From Muricoccus roseus (GTDB lineage: Bacteria; Pseudomonadota; Alphaproteobacteria; Acetobacterales; Acetobacteraceae): a DNA stretch of 64,000 nt. The position numbers and the translations under genes are program-made. Shown here piece after piece: positions 61,305 to 64,000 of this stretch; the stretch's first letter is position 1; every line of letters starts with the position of its first letter. The notes below the pieces were generated by a model. The model saw only the letters and a list, made by a program, of their open reading frames with translations. It ran no database searches and was not told where the DNA came from. The stretch spans positions 1 to 64,000 of the forward strand of contig NZ_FQZF01000024.1 in assembly GCF_900141905.1 (NCBI RefSeq). The letters are read 5' to 3'.

Positions 61305-61368
61305 CATTCGGAGAGGAAGGTAACTGGTATCGGAAAGGCAAGATTGCCGGTCCGAACGGAGACCGACC

Positions 61369-62043
61369 ATGAGCGTCACCACCGAACCCGGCTTCGCCAC
61401 ACGCCGGATCGCGGAGATCGCCACCGCCCTGCCCGGTTCCACCGCCGTCTTCCGCAAGCACAAGCTGGACTTCTGCTGCGGCGGCGATGTCCCGCTCGCG
61501 GAAGCCGCGGCGAAACGTGGAGCTAGCCTCTCCGCCGTGGAGGCGGAGCTGGCGGCCCTCCTCCCCCACCAGGCCGAGACAAGGCCGGAGGATACCGACG
61601 CGCTCATCTCGCTAATCGAGACGCGGTACCACGCCACCCATCGCCGGGAGCTGCCCGAGCTGATCCGCCTCGCACGGCGCGTGGAAGCCGTGCACGGGGA
61701 GAAGCTTGAGGCTCCGCGCGGCCTGGCCGACCTGCTGGAGGATATGGGCGCCGAGCTGGAATCGCACATGCAGAAGGAGGAGCAGATCCTCTTCCCGCTG
61801 ATGCGCGACGGCGGCCATCCGATGATCGGCCATCCCATCGCGATGATGCGCCACGAGCATGACGACCATGGCGAGCACCTGCGCATGCTGGAGGCCCTGA
61901 CCAACCATGGCGAGGCGCCGCCCGGCGCCTGCAACACCTGGCGCGCCCTCTATGCCGGCACCCGCAAGCTGGCGGACGACCTGATGGAGCACATTCACCT
62001 GGAGAACAACATCCTCTTCCCACGCTTCGAGGCCCGGCGGTGA
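61369..62043 (+). CDS. ytfE: Iron-sulfur cluster repair di-iron protein RIC (YtfE/ScdA)
   Basis: 224 residues. The N-terminal ScdA-type domain has GFATRRIAEIATALPGSTAV and LDFCCGGDVPLAEA with its two cysteines (C36, C37). The hemerythrin-like domain gives His/Glu ligands in ATHRRELPEL, LESHMQKEEQILFPLM, MRHEHDDHGEHL and MEHIHLENNILFPRFE. RIC repairs Fe-S clusters damaged by nitric oxide or oxidative stress. GGAG seven bases before the ATG. Its stop overlaps the GTG of mogA. Confidence 0.95.
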   Translation: MSVTTEPGFATRRIAEIATALPGSTAVFRKHKLDFCCGGDVPLAEAAAKRGASLSAVEAELAALLPHQAETRPEDTDALISLIETRYHATHRRELPELIRLARRVEAVHGEKLEAPRGLADLLEDMGAELESHMQKEEQILFPLMRDGGHPMIGHPIAMMRHEHDDHGEHLRMLEALTNHGEAPPGACNTWRALYAGTRKLADDLMEHIHLENNILFPRFEARR

Positions 62044-62570
62044 CGGCTTCCATCGGCATCGTCACAGTCTCTGACCGCGCCAGCCGCGGCGAGTACGAGG
62101 ACAAGGGCGGGCCGGCCATCGAAGCCGCGCTCGCCCGCATCCTGGCCTCGCCGTGGCGACCGATCCGCCGCCTGATCCCGGACGAGCAGCCATTGGTCGA
62201 GGCCGCGTTGCGGGAGCTGGCGGATGCCGAAGCCTGCGCGCTCATCGTCACCACCGGCGGCACGGGCCCCGCGCCGCGGGACGTCACGCCGGAAGCCACC
62301 GAAGCGGTGTGCGAACGCATCCTCCCCGGCTTCGGGGAGCTGATGCGCGCTGTCTCGCTGCGCGCCGTGCCCACCGCCATCCTGTCGCGCCAGATGGCGG
62401 GCACGCGGGGACGGAGCCTCATCGTGAACCTGCCCGGCAAGCCCTCCGCCATTGACGAGTGCCTGGACGCGGTCTTCCCGGCCGTCCCCTACTGCATCGA
62501 CCTGATCGGCGGCCCGCGGCTCGAGACGGACCCGAAGGCCTGCCGCGCCTTCCGACCGGGCGGCGGCTGA
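62040..62570 (+). CDS. mogA: Molybdopterin adenylyltransferase MogA
   Basis: 176 residues. It begins IGIVTVSDRASRGEYEDKGG, has LIVTTGGTGPAPRDVTPEAT (the TGGTG nucleotide loop) and LRAVPTAILSRQMAGTRGRS, then LIVNLPGKPSAIDECLDAVF. MogA adenylates molybdopterin for molybdenum cofactor synthesis. GTG 62040 overlaps the RIC stop (GTGA). Pairing with NO-response genes suits a need to supply Moco to nitrate or other reductases during denitrification-type stress. Confidence 0.93.
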   Translation: MTASIGIVTVSDRASRGEYEDKGGPAIEAALARILASPWRPIRRLIPDEQPLVEAALRELADAEACALIVTTGGTGPAPRDVTPEATEAVCERILPGFGELMRAVSLRAVPTAILSRQMAGTRGRSLIVNLPGKPSAIDECLDAVFPAVPYCIDLIGGPRLETDPKACRAFRPGGG

Positions 62571-62586
62571 GCGTCCGCCGCGCCCT

Positions 62587-62628
62587 GGGAAGCCGGCTTT
62601 CCGCCCTTCGGCGTCAGCCCGGCTTCCC
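62587..62628. terminator. Hairpin at the mogA/nnrS convergence
   Basis: GGGAAGCCGG and CCGGCTTCCC form a 10-bp perfect stem with a 22-base loop. It starts 16 bases after the mogA stop and reaches into the end of nnrS. Confidence 0.45.
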
Positions 62629-63822
62629 GTCCGGGCGCGACCGCAGCAGCATCGGAGCGAACACCGCCAGGAACAGCGCGAAGGAGGCCGCCCAGAGGGC
62701 ACCCGCCACGCCATAGGCGCCCAGCCCCGGCCAGAGAAACGGCGCGAAGGCGCGGGTCAGGGCCGCGCCGAGCAGGAGGAGGTAAGCCAGCACCACCGGC
62801 GGCGCCGCCAGCAGGTCGCGCCCCGTATGGCCCAGCGTCGCGCGCGTCATCACCGCCAGGATCATCAGGGCGATGGCGCCGACGGATTGCAGGTGCAGCC
62901 AGCCGCCCGCCCAGCCGAGCCCGGTGAGCAGAAAGACGGATTTCGCGGCGAGGGACGCCGGCACCAGAAAATAGGCCAGGTGCAGCACCCAGAGGATCGG
63001 CTGCCCCAGCGTGCTCAGCCCATGCCAGCGCGACAGGCGCAGCAAGGTGAGCACGGCCGCGGCCCCAGCCGCCAGCCCGGCCGCCACGCCGTCCGGGGCG
63101 ACGAGATCCGTCAGCGCCACAGCGAGAAGCGACAGCACCGCCGCCCGGTCCACCCCCGGCAGGGGGTGCAGGACTGCCGGCTTTCCCGCTTTCCGCAGCG
63201 CGTTCAGCGTGAAGCTCGGCACGATGCGCCCGCCGATGAGGCCCACCAGCAGCAGCGCGACATCCAGGGCCAGCATCTGCCCCTGCCGGAAGCCGCCCGC
63301 CCACCAACCGGCCACATCCGCGAGCATGAGGAGGTCGCCCGCCCAGAAGGCCAGCACCAGCGCCGGCGGGCCATACAGCCTTGCCGTCCTCGCCTTGACC
63401 AGCGCTGGGAGCACCGTCAGCAGCAACGCCGGCAGCGGAAGGAGCGCGACCGCCGCGGCAAGCCCGAGAGGCACCGGGGAGCCGGGCAGGAGCACCAACC
63501 TGGCCGCGAGGAAGAGGCCGCTCAGCACGATCAGCGGCAGGCCGGCATAGCCGCGCCGGCCCGTCCAGTTTGGCACCGCGGTCAGCAGGAAACCCATGAG
63601 GGCCGCCCCGATGAAGCCGGCCAGCATCTCATGCACGTGCCAACGCAGAGGCGGGAGCGGGCCATCGGGAAGGGTCGCGCCATGCAGGAAGGCGACCCAG
63701 AGCGGGATGGCGATGAAGGCCCAGGAGCCGGCGATGAGGAAGAAGGGCCGGAACCCGTGGCCGAACACCGCCCAGCCCGTGCGGGCCGCCACTTGGTCAG
63801 AGCTGACGCTGTCGGCGCTCAT
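62614..63822 (-). CDS. nnrS: NnrS family membrane protein
   Basis: 402 residues and about 12 TM helices. NnrS features are GHGFRPFFLIAGSWAFIAIP, LRWHVHEMLAGFIGAALMGF with conserved His, LLTAVPNWTGRRGYAG, GRIVPSFTLNALRK and HLAYFLVPASLA. NnrS relieves nitric-oxide stress on cell metabolism and binds heme. Its ATG overlaps the stop of the carbonic anhydrase gene, and it converges with mogA. Confidence 0.95.
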   Translation of the reverse strand: MSADSVSSDQVAARTGWAVFGHGFRPFFLIAGSWAFIAIPLWVAFLHGATLPDGPLPPLRWHVHEMLAGFIGAALMGFLLTAVPNWTGRRGYAGLPLIVLSGLFLAARLVLLPGSPVPLGLAAAVALLPLPALLLTVLPALVKARTARLYGPPALVLAFWAGDLLMLADVAGWWAGGFRQGQMLALDVALLLVGLIGGRIVPSFTLNALRKAGKPAVLHPLPGVDRAAVLSLLAVALTDLVAPDGVAAGLAAGAAAVLTLLRLSRWHGLSTLGQPILWVLHLAYFLVPASLAAKSVFLLTGLGWAGGWLHLQSVGAIALMILAVMTRATLGHTGRDLLAAPPVVLAYLLLLGAALTRAFAPFLWPGLGAYGVAGALWAASFALFLAVFAPMLLRSRPDGKPG

Positions 63823-64000
63823 GCCGCGCGACCCAGCGCCTCTGCGCTGCCGATGGCGGGATGCAGCGGGCCGTCGGGGTCCAGTTGCCGGAAGGGCCCG
63901 CGTGGCCCCAGGGCTGCCTGCAGCACCCCCCAGCCGAAGTGGAAGTACCAGCCATGCAGCGAGAGCCGGCCCGCAGCCACGCGCTCCGCGATGAAGGGAT
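63819..64000 (-). CDS. Beta-carbonic anhydrase, C-terminal end (partial)
   Basis: The gene runs in from beyond the right edge; 60 residues are visible. They read PFIAERVAAGRLSLHGWYFH, then FGWGVLQAALGPRGPFRQLD and a short tail, matching the C-terminal LHGWYFDIGTG region of beta-class carbonic anhydrases. The zinc site lies outside the window. The stop overlaps the nnrS start (ATGA), so the two are co-translated. Confidence 0.8.
   Translation of the reverse strand, partial: PFIAERVAAGRLSLHGWYFHFGWGVLQAALGPRGPFRQLDPDGPLHPAIGSAEALGRAA

Noticed and set aside
1-64000. rRNA, tRNA, CRISPR arrays, intact insertion sequences, att sites
   Set aside because: I looked for these by eye and saw none. A computed scan (tRNAscan, CRISPR finder, IS search) would be decisive.

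Overview
The window is GC-rich DNA of about 70 percent GC. The proteins look alphaproteobacterial: the style of HtpG and HflX, FixJ-type signalling, many Bug/TctC periplasmic binding proteins, and NsrR/RIC/NnrS. The best guess is an Acetobacteraceae member such as Roseomonas, judged from protein style rather than a marker gene. I see no rRNA, tRNA, CRISPR array, origin or intact insertion sequence. Most of the window is catabolic and accessory chromosome.

Layout. 0-4 kb: the end of a chemotaxis receptor, then a GntR/UTRA regulator divergent from a Bug binding protein and a fumarase/aspartase-superfamily lyase. 4-6.4 kb: a SWIB-domain protein and HtpG. 6.6-10.7 kb: UbiX-like and UbiD-like proteins, a second Bug protein, and a convergent AroE-like dehydrogenase. 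10.8-19.5 kb: one nine-gene leftward operon with a GntR/FCD regulator, an enolase-superfamily enzyme, two OppD/F-type ATPases, an SDR epimerase/dehydrogenase, RidA, a family-5 binding protein and two permeases. This looks like uptake and breakdown of a sugar-acid-like compound. 19.8-26 kb: small proteins, an M20 amidohydrolase and a membrane M48 peptidase with a membrane partner. 26.6-29.2 kb: a MASE4 histidine kinase, a FixJ-type regulator and a lone receiver. 29.3-35.2 kb: hydrolases, then an amidohydrolase-DoxX-MFS operon. 35.3-41.2 kb: membrane proteins, a divergent pair of YcxB-like genes (one frameshifted), HflX and a DsbA-fold isomerase. 41.3-44.7 kb: LysR divergent from MFS plus FAD monooxygenase. 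44.9-46.9 kb: a hypothetical protein, DUF72 and acetolactate decarboxylase.

47.1-50.0 kb is a decay zone. It holds a polysaccharide pyruvyl transferase pseudogene with two amber codons, a 5'-truncated VOC protein and a multiply broken metallo-beta-lactamase-fold gene around one intact nitroreductase. 50.1-56.5 kb is a five-gene leftward operon divergent from an IclR regulator: Bug protein, HCHL-like enoyl-CoA hydratase, acyl-CoA dehydrogenase, alpha/beta hydrolase and CaiB CoA transferase. I read it as a CoA-dependent side-chain pathway for a phenylpropanoid-like acid. It is the most interesting metabolic unit here, because the hydratase resembles hydroxycinnamoyl-CoA hydratase-lyase but lacks the tyrosines thought to hold the para-hydroxyl.

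56.5-60.8 kb is another remnant-rich stretch: a repeat protein, a GntR C-terminal relic and a serine-recombinase relic around an esterase and a fourth Bug protein. 60.8-64 kb is a nitric-oxide response cluster. An NsrR-type Fe-S repressor and the Fe-S repair protein RIC diverge across a perfect 17-bp palindrome. RIC is translationally coupled to MogA, and on the other strand NnrS is coupled to a carbonic anhydrase that runs off the window.
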